From Hedera helix (lineage: Eukaryota; Streptophyta; Magnoliopsida; Apiales; Araliaceae), in the NCBI GenBank assembly GCA_947179155.2, contig OX359264.1, positions 7,852,501 to 7,916,500 on the forward strand: a stretch of 64,000 nt of DNA, in the 5' to 3' direction. The position numbers were made by a program, and so were the translations under genes. The notes under the pieces were generated by a model. It was given only the letters and a program-made list of their open reading frames with translations, did not search any database and was not told the origin of the DNA. This document shows positions 36,176 through 51,000 of this stretch, piece by piece (position 1 is the stretch's first letter; each line of letters starts with the position of its first letter).

Positions 36176-37672
36176 ATGAATAATCGAGCTAGGTATCCGC
36201 CGGGGGTGGGAAACGGTCGGGGCGGTGGTGGAAATTTTCACTCAAACCCTTATTTTCAAACGCGAAACTCTAATTACCATCAACCTCAACATTCACAGTA
36301 CGTGCAGAGACCTTTACAGAATCATCAGCAACAGCAACCGCAACAACAACAACAACAGTGGTTGATAAGGAATACAAGTGGGCCTGGTTCTAGTAGTGCT
36401 AATCCAGTTGACAAAACAGTTCAGTCTGATTCCAGCATTGATTCGAGGTATATTTTGGAGGGTCTAGTTTGTTTTGTTCATGAGTTTATGCTTTAATTGG
36501 ATCTTTTCTTTGTCTGTAAATTGCTTTGATATGGTAGCAAAAGGGGGATCTTTTTTATTTATTCGGCAAGATGCATCTGCTAATGGAATTTCTGGTATGT
36601 GTATATACCCTTTTGAGAGATATAGTAATTGGTATATATATGTGATTGTCTGTACATTGTTCACAGATGTTGTAGTAATTGGAAATTGGAAAGATGTTGT
36701 TAACACTCTAAGAAAAAGTTGTAGGAGTAGACTTATCTAATTTATTATTCTGAAAATGGAGGTGGCATTTGTGATAATTGCAGGAAGAAATGTTAGGATT
36801 TTCTTGCTACATGATAGAATTAGTTACATCAATTGTTGAAAATTTTTGTCCAGTGTAGGGTATTAGTAACTACCCCGACTATTCCTAAACTACTATACTG
36901 GTCATGACGTCAGATCTAGTCTTTTCTAGTTAGAGCAATTTAAAGCAATCATTTTGCAACTTTTGTTTTGCGTGAAGTTGAACTGTTGTGACAATAATAC
37001 ATCTATTTGTGCTAGACTTGTAGATAGGATCAGTACCTGTTGTTTTATTCTGACACCATGGCTATGTTTGTTTACAATAATGATGGATGAGATAGGACTA
37101 TTTGTACTTTTTAATACCTTTAAGTTTATGCAAGTTTATCCTTTATTTAGTCCTTAATTAATCTCATGGACTACGCGTTTTTTCATTTTTATTTTAAAGC
37201 TGTTTGATGATTCAGTATTATCCCAAGGAAGGAGGTGGTATTGTATAGTAACCCTTTTGGGGTATCAAGTTATCTTAAAAATTATATAAATAGTCCATGA
37301 GATTATGATAATGGACTAAGTATAAGATAAAATAATATCCAATGGTATTAAACTAGTACAAATAATCCTATGCCCTCGACAATTATTGCCCTAGCTCAAA
37401 GTAGCGGTAGTGGCCTATGTTTTGGAGGGTCATTTTTGACTTGGTATCGATTTCGGGCGATAACGCACCGTTATGGTACGAACAACAACCTAGATCAACT
37501 AAGTTCACAAAAACCACTATCCAGTACACAGAACACTGTCAAAAATGATATAACAAGACATCTCGCATTTGTGTCTAATGTTACATTGCATAAAAATTGA
37601 ACAATAAATTCTTAAGATATTTTTAAGTTATACTTAACTAGGTACTATATAAGTATAGTTTTTTTAATTAAT

Positions 37673-37711
<39 letters not shown>

Positions 37712-38978
37712 GTTATTTCCAAGTAAAGTGGCTACAATTGTTTTAAAACTCTAGTTAAGTAATATGGTATGTATAATTGTTTTTTCAAAGTAATTTAATT
37801 ATAATTTTATAAGTTGTAGTCAACTAAAATACTAGTTTATTTTATCTTATTTTATTTTTAATGCCAATTTAGGTACTAGTTAAAATGTATTAAATATAAT
37901 TTTTTTTGTGCATGTGGCATTTCTCCTCTTTATGCAACAAAATTTCTGCTATTTGGTCCGAAACTATTTTGCTACGCTGATATGTTGACTCTTTACATGT
38001 ATAATCACTGATTTTTCGACTTGTATCAAGATTGTTGTTTGGCAAGGGTCAAAACCGGTCCGATACACCGAAATATCGGCCGATATACCGAGACTTTGAG
38101 CTGTGATTATTACAAACAGACATAGCCTATGTGTATTATGTGTGAGTTGGAGCGAGAAATTAAAGTGTGCATCGTGTGCTCTGTTGCCATTAAAGAAAGT
38201 TGAATAATCTTTTTTGGTTTACAAACTTGGTTTAAATGCTTCTCGATAGCTTTATCTTTTAAAATTGAATGTTAAGTAAAATTTCTTTCTCAAAATGAAG
38301 GACTGCATGGTATTTATGGTAGTAAGTTTATTCATTATGATGGAAATGTAACTTCTTTGGGAAAGGTTGGGGTAAATTCTATCAGTAAAACCTCAAATTT
38401 GTAACATATAACAAATCCTAGATAATTTTATTGGTTGCAAACGATTAAGAATGCCATGATGTTAGTTCTACTTAAACCTGTTGCAGTCTGAATTCACCCT
38501 TCTGTTTAAGTATTAGTAAGTAATGCTATGTCTTTGGCGATAAGTTTCTACCCTTTTGTTGCCATAATATACTCATGGCTGCAGATATTCAATCCAGCAT
38601 ATATTAATTGTAGTTACTTCATTTATTATATTAATGAAGAATATATTCCGGTCTACCCTTTTCAATTTTTGGCTAAATTTGAACTTATTTTGCAAAGTGA
38701 TATCCAGCATGATTTGGGGTGTGTGGTGGAACTAGATGCAATTCACGTTCGCATGGATGTACGTTTCTGGACGTGTTAATGTTCAGAAGGTCATGTGGTA
38801 GCAATATTGGATCTGCTCCACAAGGACACGAGCATTTCTGATGATATATTCTTCACAAGACTGTGCCTCAGCAATACACTGTCTTTGTTGGACAGATCTG
38901 GCAAGTGCAGCCTAATTGTTCAAGTAGTATAGGGTTTATTGCCTTATAAAGACAAAAGAGTTACATGAAAAACGAGTG

Positions 38979-39010
<32 letters not shown>

Positions 39011-42000
39011 GTTTAATAGGCATCATCAATGAAAGATTTGTTCCACCAGTGATGAGACTTGTTCCTTTCTTCTATTGACCCTTAAAATGTTCATTGTTAT
39101 GTCATTCCTTATTTTACAATATTGAATAATGAGCCCCCACTTTGTCAAATTACAGTGAACAGATTTTTTTCTTTTCACTCACACAGTTACAAATATATTC
39201 AGTAATTTTTTGTAAATAACAAATAAATTTACAATTTTGCCTTTTATGTTTATGAATGAAATACCATTTATACTAAGAAATGTTTTTATTGCTACATATG
39301 GATATATGTCTTGACTGTTATGTTAATGTGTGCATCCAATTGCCTGTGTATGCTTCGTATTTTTTCATTTAAATGGTTGGTTAGTTGGATGCCTCGTACT
39401 ATCAAGCTTGACATTTTCATATTAACGTATAAATTTACAAGTCTACATATCACTTTCGTTTTACATTTCAAATTTCTTCATATACTTTACCCAAGGAATA
39501 TAATTTACGAAAGAAAAATTACAACCCTCTTTTTATATATTTGTCTTGTGTTTCTGTATACCTCCCTGTGTCTGTGTTGGATTCTTCTGGACTTTGCCAG
39601 TTGGCCTCTTCATGCCAAATCTTGTAACTTGTATTTCTGTTTAAAAATATTATGATATGAAGTTTTTGCCTAAGTTTGCAGCTTTTCCTAATGTTTCGTT
39701 GTTGGTATGAATTGGAAGTTATTCTTACAAAAGGAGGTTTACTATACATTATTCTCTTACAAACTGTAGGACTCAGGAGGTTTAATATACATTAGCATTG
39801 TACAAAATGATCTGCATACTGTAGCACTGCAGACAGTTTACTGTATATCATTCATGCTCTACCTTTTTGTTTCTTAGTTTGTGTATACATCATAGTAGTT
39901 AAGTTGCGCGCCATATTGCAAGGCATGGAAAGATTTTTCCGTGTCACCTCGCCAGATGCGGAAGGCAAGGTTTATGAAGAGGTGATCTAATGCGCACCCA
40001 GCATGGTGGGGAAGAAAAGGGGCAAGTTAAAAATACACTAGTTAGAGCCGCCTTCTTAAATATTACCTCAAAGCTCAAAGTCAGCTGCATTTGGGTAGCT
40101 TCTCATCTTATTTTTCCTTTCCACTGTGAATTGCGATCCCCTTTTCTCTTTATGCGTCAATTGACAATCCCTCCATTTTCCCCATTTTTTTTTCCTTTTA
40201 CCTTGTTTTCTTCTTCATTGCGTTTTTCTCTGGTTCTGCACTTTATATGACTTGCTGTTTTTTTGGGCGCAAAAGCTCATGCTGGGTCCGGTGATATGAT
40301 ATACCGTATATCAGATCTTTAGTATCAAACTTGCTTCTTTTTAATATAAAATTTGTATTTTTTCAAATATGTCAAATTTTTTTCTTTCTTTTTTTAAATT
40401 GAATTATTTTTTTGAAAAAATTGTTTAAGGTGTTTGATGTTAGTACTTTTGTGGGGATTAATTTTCACCGGAAGAAATATTAAATGCTAATTTGCTATTT
40501 TTTTGCTATCAATTGTTAGGTACTCTGTACTATAGTCTATAGATTGTATTTGTTAGATAGTGTATAGCAATTAATTGCTATAGTATGGTATGGTAATGAA
40601 ATAAATACAAATTGAAAATAAAGAATAGTGTATAATACTTGCAACTCTGACTAATTAGTGAGAGAAATTTTTTGTTCTCCTTTCGGCTTTCGCATGTGAT
40701 TATCACAATTTTTTTAATTGCTATCAACTGTATCATTGTTCTTTCACATTTGTTACTGAATTTCATTGATACGTGTTTGTTGACTAGTGTTTATTAAACT
40801 TTTATTGCTTATTTATAATTATATCGAATGGTGATTAATTATAGCACTAGATATATGCATATGATTTTTCCCTTCATTTTTTGGTATATTTTTTCACATT
40901 CTGAAAAAGGCACGCTGTGCCGTGGCTCTTTTTTGTGTATGCGCCTTTGTTGTAGCTTGCGCCTTGACTACTGCAGTATACATGTTTGCTTGACTCTCAT
41001 AACATTAACTTGTCATTTGTCTTGATTTTTTTCTGTACTGTGCCGATGTCTACATATGTCTGTGATAACTTAGTTGTGAACTGACTGCTCTCTCTCTTGG
41101 TTGGGGACTCAGCTCTCAAGATTGGAAGGCCCATTTAAAGATACCAGAGGCTGACAGTCGTTACAAGACAGAGGTACGAGTTAAAACTAAACTATACAGG
41201 GTTTGGTTTCATATGTATAGTAAGACATGTATAAGCATGACTAACAGCATACTAAATCATGAAATGATATCAAAACACTATTCTAATTAAATTCCTGTTC
41301 CCCTTCTCTCAAAATTTAGTGGCATACATCAATGAGTTCATTCGTTAAATGACATGCCAAAAAAATGTTTACTACGACCTTGTTACTTGGAACCATTACC
41401 ATGAATCTGCGATTTATATACATTGGCATCACTTCATATCTAGAAGAAGAAGATGGGAAGAAAAAGTACTTAACATCACTGTGTATAGGTAATTGAATTT
41501 ACAGGACTCTTTGTGTGCTAGTTTGGATTAAACTTGCTTGCTTTTATTACAGGATGTCACTGCTACAAAAGGAAATGAGTTTGAAGACTATTTCCTGAAA
41601 CGCGAGCTACTCATGGGAATATATGAGAAGGGATTTGAAAAGCCTTCTCCCATTCAGGAAGAAAGTATCCCAATTGCTCTGACTGGAAGCGATATTCTTG
41701 CTAGAGCAAAAAATGGAACTGGCAAAACAGCGGCATTTTGCATTCCTGCACTAGAAAAAATTGATCCAGATAAAAATGTCATTCAAGGTACTTATGTTTA
41801 ACTGAAATGATTTTATATATGCCTTTTTAGTCTACTTAGGAAGAAGGATAACATTTGACTCAATTTGAACTTTTTATTTGTGAGTGAAACCTTTATCCTA
41901 CCAAGTGCAGCATGTGTTATAGACTTAAGTACATCGATATGAGAGGTGTTTCAGTGCAAGTAAACTAAAGCTTAGCATGCTACGTGTGTGCGAGAAATTA

Positions 42001-45000
42001 TCAAATGCTTAGTATGTTTAATAAGTTATTTTATTAAAATTCAAATATATAATATTCTTTTGATACTGCCAAATGGCACTTTCTCAGCTTATAAGATATT
42101 GACAATATTCTCAATCTGATTTATATACTGGACATTTTACTTGGTGTGTGTTTTAGTGGGTTAATGAGGGAGTGTATATGTAATAGCACCAGTAAAGCTT
42201 TCTCAGTTGTTGGTATTACTTAACAATGTGTGAGTTACTTTTAACTTCCAAGGACCGCAAAATCCATACGACATAGGAATGGAAAAAGTCTACAGGAGGC
42301 ATAAAATTGATTGAATATTTCCTATATTAGTCTACATTTAGTTGTGAATTAATTTGTAAAATGATATAGAGCACATAATATTGAAACATAATATATTTCT
42401 GTCAATAAATTGTGATGTCAAAAGAGAAATACAATCTTTTAGCTTTTTACATTCTATTGTTCAATTCATTAGCAAAATGCTTTGAAGAAAAGACAGGTAG
42501 GTAAATGAAAATTATTCATATTCGGCATACTGGAAGGTGCGAAAAGTTTGTGTATGGCATTCTTGTAGCCATCAAAGCTAAAGTCTAAAGACATGTGTTG
42601 TGATGTTTTACTTACTCGCAAGTGCACGAATCGAATATCTAGTATAGCTCAGAAGTGCGAGGTCGAACCCTAGAGACTTGACGGATGGAACGTGTATTTC
42701 CTCACTCACAAATTTTAATTAAATCCTAATCTAGTTTAAAAATTGTGGATTATGATTTATCAACTAAAAATGCAAACAAATATTAAAATAAGAATGCGAA
42801 TAAATTAACCAATAATAAAATACTAGGGTAACGGAATCATATATTTGATATCATATTCCAACATTCATGCCCAATTATTTTGTAAAATCAATTTGTTAAT
42901 TCTTCCATAGCCAAACATATGTATAAAATCAAAACACTCATTATTTCCATCAAAACACAATTTATATCCGTTTTTAGCAAATCATAAACTGAATCCAACA
43001 AATAATAACGAGAATCCAACTTTATTTTTTTATCTCAATAAAAATGGGCATTCAATAGTAAGAATTATTTTTAACATGAAAACACTAAATCTGTAAAATC
43101 AATTGGCATAAATTTGTGCAATGAAATCAACCAAATATACTCATCTTTAACCCTAGAAAATAACCTAGCCTAGCATGCTTGTAATTAGAACACAAAACAT
43201 CATTAAATAATGTATGATTAAATTAACAGAATAGTTAATTAAATGTACCAACTAGTTGAGAAAATAAATAAATAAATCCTCAATTGCAATATCCCAAAAT
43301 TATTAAACTACTATTAATAAAAACTGCTACACAAAGAATATATTTTAATGGAAGAATTGTACTCATAAACTGCTAAAAGAGGAGAAATATCAAAACCGAA
43401 ATATCATGATCAACCACGAAGTTGCTACAGTTCTCTCGCAATTTCTGGACTTTTTCCCTCCACTTTGCTGCTGCTACGATCCACAGTGTTGCCGTCATGT
43501 CCTCATGTGTTGCGTAAGCTGCCAGGTTATAAATTCCTCTTCTCCCACACAAATAGTATATTTCTTCAGCTAGGAGTCTCTTCTTTGCTGCATTAATCCT
43601 TTTTGGACTTCTATTCGGAATAGAAGGCGACTGGCTGTTGACGTTCATTAAATAAAGTAATGGGCTGCATTAAATTTTCTTCAACTGCTATACTAGGCTT
43701 GGCCCACAACTTGGCATGTTGCTTTTCCTTCTTTTGTTTCTTGCTGCTACGCGTTGCTGCTAAATCCCTTGTACTCCCCTAGCTTTGTTATTCTCTCCAC
43801 ATAAGAAATAACATCTTAAAAATCAAATTTCTCTATTTAATTTTAAATATCTGAAAAGCATTAAAAACACATCAATTAATAATAATATGTACTTTTCAAA
43901 GTGTAAATTAGTAGGATAAAATGTATTAATTTCTTGACACATCAAATTCCCCCCAACTTAAACTTTGCTAGTCCTCAAGCAAAGCAAAAACTAAGAAAAT
44001 GAAATAAATAAAATCCTACATAAATTTAAGCCACTTTCGTAGGGAACACGATAGTATTTTGCGTATACTACAAGCCTTTAAACCCCAAGGTTAACCCAAG
44101 TGGACGAGTTATGTCTCGTTATGGTTTGCAGTGAATCTACCAACAAAATTCAAATACAATGGTTCTTTTCAAGAATATACTTCCCCTTTCTTCACCAATG
44201 TAAATAACTCAACAAAGACATCGAAACACCCACAAGCAAAAGCAATATGACACACGTGCAACATCAAAGTTTTCAAACTAGCAATATTAATAAGAATATT
44301 TCATTCTCGCCAATCTCATTGTGAGTGTGTGAATTGACAACAACATAACATCATTGATATCAAAGTAAGCAGAACTTTCAACCCCCATCCAAACTATGCT
44401 TTGATTCAGCTCCTCACATGGCATACACTCAACAAATGAAACACTCAAGAATAGGGTGTAAATGCTCTCATTACATGCGGGCTATAAAGAGTAAATGTAT
44501 TCAAATTCAAATGCCTCTCACATGTAAATATGAAAAAAACGCTATAAATAAAAGAACAAGAGTCTCATGAAATGATAAATCCCACTAGAAAAGCGAAATG
44601 CATAAATGGATCCCCTCCACTACTCTTACCTCTAAACCATATTCCAAAGGATCTTTAGGACTTTTTAGGGTTGTAATGTAAGGCTTAGGACAAGGGTTAT
44701 GAAACGAAGGGATATATAAGAAATTCAAAGATCTAAAAAAAATATGTTGAGATATAAAATTAACACTTGGGCTTAATTTAACTTCATTTGAGCTTTTCTT
44801 CAATTTTTTTCAATCTTTCGAATTTTTTCACATCTCTTTTTTTTCATGCATTTTTTATATTTTTTTTTTCACAAGAGATTTCATCATTATTTTTTTTTTC
44901 AATCTCACTATTCATGATTGCCCATATATAGAATCAATCTCAACACATTCTTAGATAAAGGGTAGCCATAAATATGAGTTTACACTCCAAAATAGAGTAG

Positions 45001-48000
45001 GGTAAGAATATCTGGCTAACAAAAATAGGCTATTTAAAAGGCTCAAAAGGGTTACAAGCGATAAATATGTAAAGGTAGGATTAGGCTCATATGTCGGCTA
45101 TCAAAGATGGCCTAAGTCATTTCCTAAGGTCAACAATTCTTCAGTTCAAGTAATATTAGGAATCCTTCAAAAGAAATTACATTTCATGGACATACCTTTC
45201 TAGTGTTCAACCAAAGCAAAGAATAATGAGACTAATCAGCAAAACACGCTTTTCAAAAAGAATTTAGAATTGATATAAAAACCCTCAAATAGGACGATTG
45301 GCTCAAATACTCACAGGTTATTTTGTCTCCACATTTATGTTTTTCTAGGAAATTTAAGTTATACTCACTCATCCATTTAGTCATGCACTAGTTGTCAAAT
45401 GTGCTCAAATGAAATGAGAATTAACAATCATAATATTTCTCTTAATAATGATAGTAAGAGAAGTAAGCATGCCCATGTAGAGCATTAAGACGAATGTGTC
45501 ATCGTTATTGCATCAGCTAGACAAAGGGAAACTTAATATTAGCTCAAGAACCATTGTAAAAAAAATTCTAAAAATTTTGTTCAAATTCTAACAAAGTGCC
45601 ATATGTGAATATGTGAAGTGCATCAATGATAAAACAAATAAGTTCCACCCCCCAACTTAAATCTTACATTGTCCTCAATGTATAAAGACAAGTAAATAAG
45701 AAAAGGAAGGATATCACCTAGATAAAATGAACATGATGAAGCTCCAATCAGAAAGATAAACCTGCACATTTGTTAGAAATGGAACAAAGAAAAGCAAAAA
45801 TAGAAAAACTAAATATACAATAATATACAAGAATATACAAGAATCATGGCCTAAAAAATCAATCCCGATAAACGGGATCCTCCAGAAGCATAACTTCAAC
45901 TTCTGGATTTTTTAACTCCAAAAATGGTTTTAAACGATGGCCATTCACTTTAAACACAGTACCATCTTTGGGATTCTGAATCTCAATGGTCCCATGAGGA
46001 TAAACCTGCTGGACTATGAAAGGACCGGACCATTTAGATTTTAACTTACCTGGGAATAGATGCAAACGAGTATTGTAGAGAAGGACTTTCTGACTAGGGT
46101 GAAATGATTTCCTAAGAATCTTTTGATCGTGCACCCTCTTCATCCTCTCCTTATACGATTTTGCACAGTCATATGCATCATTCCTTATCTCTTCTAGTTC
46201 AGCAATTTGAAGCTTTCTATGATTTCCTGCCTGGTCAACATCAAAATTAAACTGCCTAACAGCCCAGAATGCTCTATGTTCTAACTCAACAGGCAGGTGA
46301 CATGCCTTGCCATACACTATGCGATAAGGGGACATTCCAATGGGAGTCTTATACGCAGTACGGTATGCCCATAAAGCATCTGTCAGTCGAACTGACCAAT
46401 CCTTTCTATTGGGATTTACTGTCTTCTCTAAGATATGCTTAATCTCCCTATTAGAAATTTCGACTTGTCCACTAGTTTGTGGATGGTACGCGGTCGACAC
46501 TTTATGAATCACTCCATGCTTCTTCATTAAATCTCTAAATGGTCTATTGCAAAAGTGCGACCCCCCATCACTAATAATAGCGCGAGGTGTACCGAATCGT
46601 GCAAGAATATTCTCTTTCAAAAACCGAACCACAACTCCGTGGTCATTAGTTCTGCACGCACTAGCCTCTACCCACTTTGACACATAGTCGACGGCTACTA
46701 AAATATAGAGATTGCCAAATGAGTTAGGAAAGGGTCCCATAAAATCTATCCCCCACACATCAAAGATCTCTACTATCAAAATGGGATTAAGGGGCATCAT
46801 ACTTCGTCGTGTGAGACTACCTAACTTTTGACATCTCTCACAAGCTACACAATAGGCATGTGCATCATGAAACAAGGAAGGCCAATAAAATCCACACTAC
46901 AACACCTTAGCAGCTGTCTTCTTTCCACTAAAATGGCCTCCACACGGCTGATCATGACAAAAGGAGAGAATTTGCATTTGATCTTCCTCAGGGACACATC
47001 TCCTAATTACCTGATCGGAACAATACTTGAAGAGATAAGGATCATCCCAATAAAAATGCTTCACCTCGGATAAAAATTTGGATCTATCTTGTTTAGACCA
47101 GTGATCGGGCATGTCATGTGTAACAAGATAGTTGACAATGTCTGCATACCAAGGTGATTGGGAAACATGCATCAACTGCTCATCAGGGAATGTCTCGACT
47201 ATGGGCAAGGGATCACTCGAGAATTCAACTATGAGTCTAGACAGGTGATCTGCTACAACATTCTCAGCTCCCTTCTTATCTTTTATCTCCAAATCAAACT
47301 CTTGTAACAACAAGACCCACCGAATCAGCCGCGACTTCGCATCTTTCTTGGAAAGCAAGTATTTCAAGGCGGCATGATCTGAATAGACAATGACTTTAGA
47401 CCCCAGAAGATAGGACCTAAACTTGTCTAGGGCAAATACGACTGCTAGCAACTCTTTCTCTGTGGTGGAATAATGGAGTTGAGCGTCGTTCAAGGTCCTG
47501 CTTGCATAGTAGATCACATGAGGGACTTTGTTAATTCTCTGACCTAAAACTGCGCCAACTGCATAGTCAGATGCATCACACATGATCTCAAATGGAAGAC
47601 TCCAGTCAGGGGACCGGATGATAGGTGCGGAGGTTAGAGCGGATTTCAAAGTCTCGAAGGCCTTTAGGCATGCTTCATCAAATACGAATGAGGCATCTTT
47701 AGTAAGGAGCTTACAAAGAGGTCTAGAAATCTTGCTAAAATCCTTAATAAAACGCCTATAAAAACCAGCATGACCTAAGAATGAGCGAATCTCCTTAACC
47801 GTCCGTGGGGGCGGTAGGTTAGAGATTAAATCTACTTTTGCCTTGTCTACTTCAATTCCCTCTTTGGAGATGATATGCCCAAGAACAATTCCCCTTTGTA
47901 CCATAAAATGACATTTTTCCCAATTAAGCACTAGATTCTTCTCTCTACACCTCTCTAAGACTAGAGCTAGGTGTTTCAAACATTCCTCAAAAGAAGACCC

Positions 48001-51000
48001 AAACACCGAAAAATCGTCCATGAAAACCTCTAGGAATCGCTCTACCATATCAGAGAATATAGAAATCATACACCGCTGAAAAGTAGCAGGTGCATTGCAT
48101 AAGCCGAATGACATGCGTCGGTAGGCGAATGTACCGAAAGGGCACGTGAATGTCGTCTTCTCTTGATCAGATGGATCGACTGGAATTTGGTTATAACCTG
48201 AATAACCATCCAAAAAGCAATAGTAAGCATGACCGGCTAATCTTTCCAGCATTTGATCAATGTAAGGAAGGGGAAAGTGATCCTTCCTAGTCATTGAATT
48301 CAACTTCCGATAGTCAATACAAACGCGCCATCCCGTCTGAACACGAGATGGAACTAACTCATTATGCTCATTGGCTACCACTGTAATTCCTGACTTCTTA
48401 GGAACTACTTGCACAGGGCTCACCCACTCACTATCGGATATCGGGTAGATAATACCCGCATCAAGAAGCTTGAGTACCTCAGCCCTAACTACTTCTTGCA
48501 TCACTGGATTCAGCCTCCTTTGTGGTTCACGAGAGGGTTTTGCATTTTCCTCTAAGTGAATCTTATGTATGACAACTGATGGGCTGATTCCTTTCAAATC
48601 TGTGATGGACCATCCAATAGCTTCCTTATGCTCATGAAGGACTTCAAGTAATTTCTTTTCTTGAGCATTATCAAGATCAGAAGCTATGATGACAGGCAAT
48701 GACTCTGTTGGACCTAGAAATGCATACTTCAGATTATCAGGTAAGGGCTTTAGGTCCAACTTCGGTGGTTCTTCAATGGAAGGAGGTCGAGGAGTTGATG
48801 AAAGATTTAGAGGCGCTGGTTTTGGTTGAAAAAAATGTGTACCCATGACAGGCACTGAATCTAAGAGCGCATTGACTTGCTCAATGGATTCATCAATGTT
48901 GAAATCACAACCAAAATGGGACAGACAAGCCTCTAATGGGTCCTCTCTACAGGTCTGCAAGAAAGATTCCTCTACTAGACTCTCAATCAAATGGACTTGT
49001 CTAGAATCATCATCATCAGTATCTATTGAGGTCTTGCTTATGTCAAAGATATTCAGCTCAGCTGTAAGGTTCCCAAAGGAAATTTTCATCACTCAATTCC
49101 TGCAATTGATGAGGGCATTTGATGTAGCAAGGAATGGTCGCCCTAAAATCACAGGAATTTGCCCTCTTGTGTTCTGAACAGGCTCGGTATCAAGGACAAC
49201 AAAGTCCACAGGGAAATAGAAAGTATCTACCTTGATCAGAACATCTTCAATGACACCCCTAGGAATTTTCACTGACCTATCGGCAAGTTGAATTGTCATT
49301 GGTGTGGGCTTCAACTCTCCTAAATGTAACTGCACATACACCGAATATGGCAGTAAGTTCACACTTGCCCCCAAATCTACCAAAGCTCGCTCGAGCTGAT
49401 GATCGCCTATCTTGCATGAGATTGTTGGACATCCGGGGTCCTTGTATTTGATAGGGATCTTGCATTGGATAATGGAGCTAGCTTGCTCAGCCAAAAATGC
49501 CTTTTTAGGAACATTTGTTCTCCTCTTTTGAGTGACCAAGTCTTTGAGAAACTTGGCATAAGAAGGTACTTGCTTTATGGCATCAAGTAATGGGATGTTT
49601 ATTTGAACTTGCTTAAACACCTCCAAAATTTCTTCAAATTGCGTACCTTTCTTATTGTCTTTCAGCCTATGAGGAAATGGGGCTTTAGGAACAAAGGTTC
49701 TATCTTCACTTATTTTCTTAACGAGAGGCACTTGGTTCACAACTTGAGGTGAAGGCTCAACCTCAGCTGAATTATGCTCTTCTTCTTTATCTTCCTCCTC
49801 GCTATTGATAACATTTCCTGACCTAAGAGTGGTGATGGCTTGAACTTGCCCATGTGTTGGTGCATTTGGTGGGTTAGTAGCTGTCCCACTTGAGGAAACA
49901 CCTTTAGGGTTCGGAATAAGCTGACTTGGAAATTTACCCCTTTCTCTTTCACCCAATTGACTAGCAATTTGACCCATTTGACTTTCTAATTTGATTATGG
50001 CTTGAGTGTTCATGAGGCCAGTGTTCTTGACTTCTTGCAAAATTTGATTTGAAGTCTGGGTATTTTGGTTAGTCGCTTGAATGAACTGTTTTAGAGTGTC
50101 CTCCAAAGATGAGAATTGATTGGGAGTGACATGGGGTGACTGAGTAGGAAGAGTAGACTGATATGATGGATAAGAATTTATTGATGGACGGAAACCAGGA
50201 GGTGGCTGATATCGTGGAGCATTCGCTGATGGGGCACCCACATTAGACATGGGTTGAGTTTGTGCCCATGAGAAATTTGGGTGGTTTCTCCAACCCGGAT
50301 TGTAGGTATCTGTGTATGGGCTGTTGAATTGCTTTTTGTAGTCATTCATCGCATTTACTTGTTGTGGCATGAATTCGGAGAATCCTACCATAGAGGGGCA
50401 AGTTTGCGATGTATGCATAGGGCTAGCACACATAGAACACACTTCAGCTTGGACTTGATTGACGGAATTGTTGTCCAACCGTAAAGCCAACGCTTCAAAC
50501 TTTTTTGAGAGACTATCTAACTGTCTTCTAGTCTCTACGTCTTCAGATAGCTCATATATGCCTTCTTTCTTTACTTCCCTCTTAACTTGAGGTGATGAAT
50601 TCCTATGAGAAGAGAAATCCCATTGCTGAGAGCTCTCGGACAGATTCTCAAGGAAATTGTATGCTTCATCTTCTTTGAGACTAAGGAAAGTGCCACTATT
50701 CATGGATTCGATCATGTTTCGGTTTATTTGAGTTAACCCATTATAGAAATATTGAACTAATCTCCATGTCTCAAAACCATGGTGGGGACATCTCAAAAGT
50801 AGGTCCTTAAATTTTTCCCACGATTCATAAAATTTTTCATTATCCTCTTGACAAAAATCGGATATCTGCCTTCGAAGTTCATTTGTCTTTGACATGGGAA
50901 AAAATTTAGTGAGAAATTTGGAAACCAAAGTCTCCCAACTAGTGATAGACCTAGAAGGTAATGAGTTAAGCCACGCTTTTGCTTTTCCTTTCAGGGAGAA

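Noticed and set aside
37370..37600. 76-codon frame in intron 1
   Set aside because: No domain, no splice support, and it lies just after a degraded MITE-like segment.
39311..39655. 114-codon hydrophobic frame in helicase intron 1
   Set aside because: It lacks an ATG start, is rich in Phe/Leu/Ile from T-rich intron sequence and has no splice or family evidence.
43945..45858. Env-like gene of the Athila element
   Set aside because: I looked for a long frame with signal or membrane segments and found none; only short frames remain.
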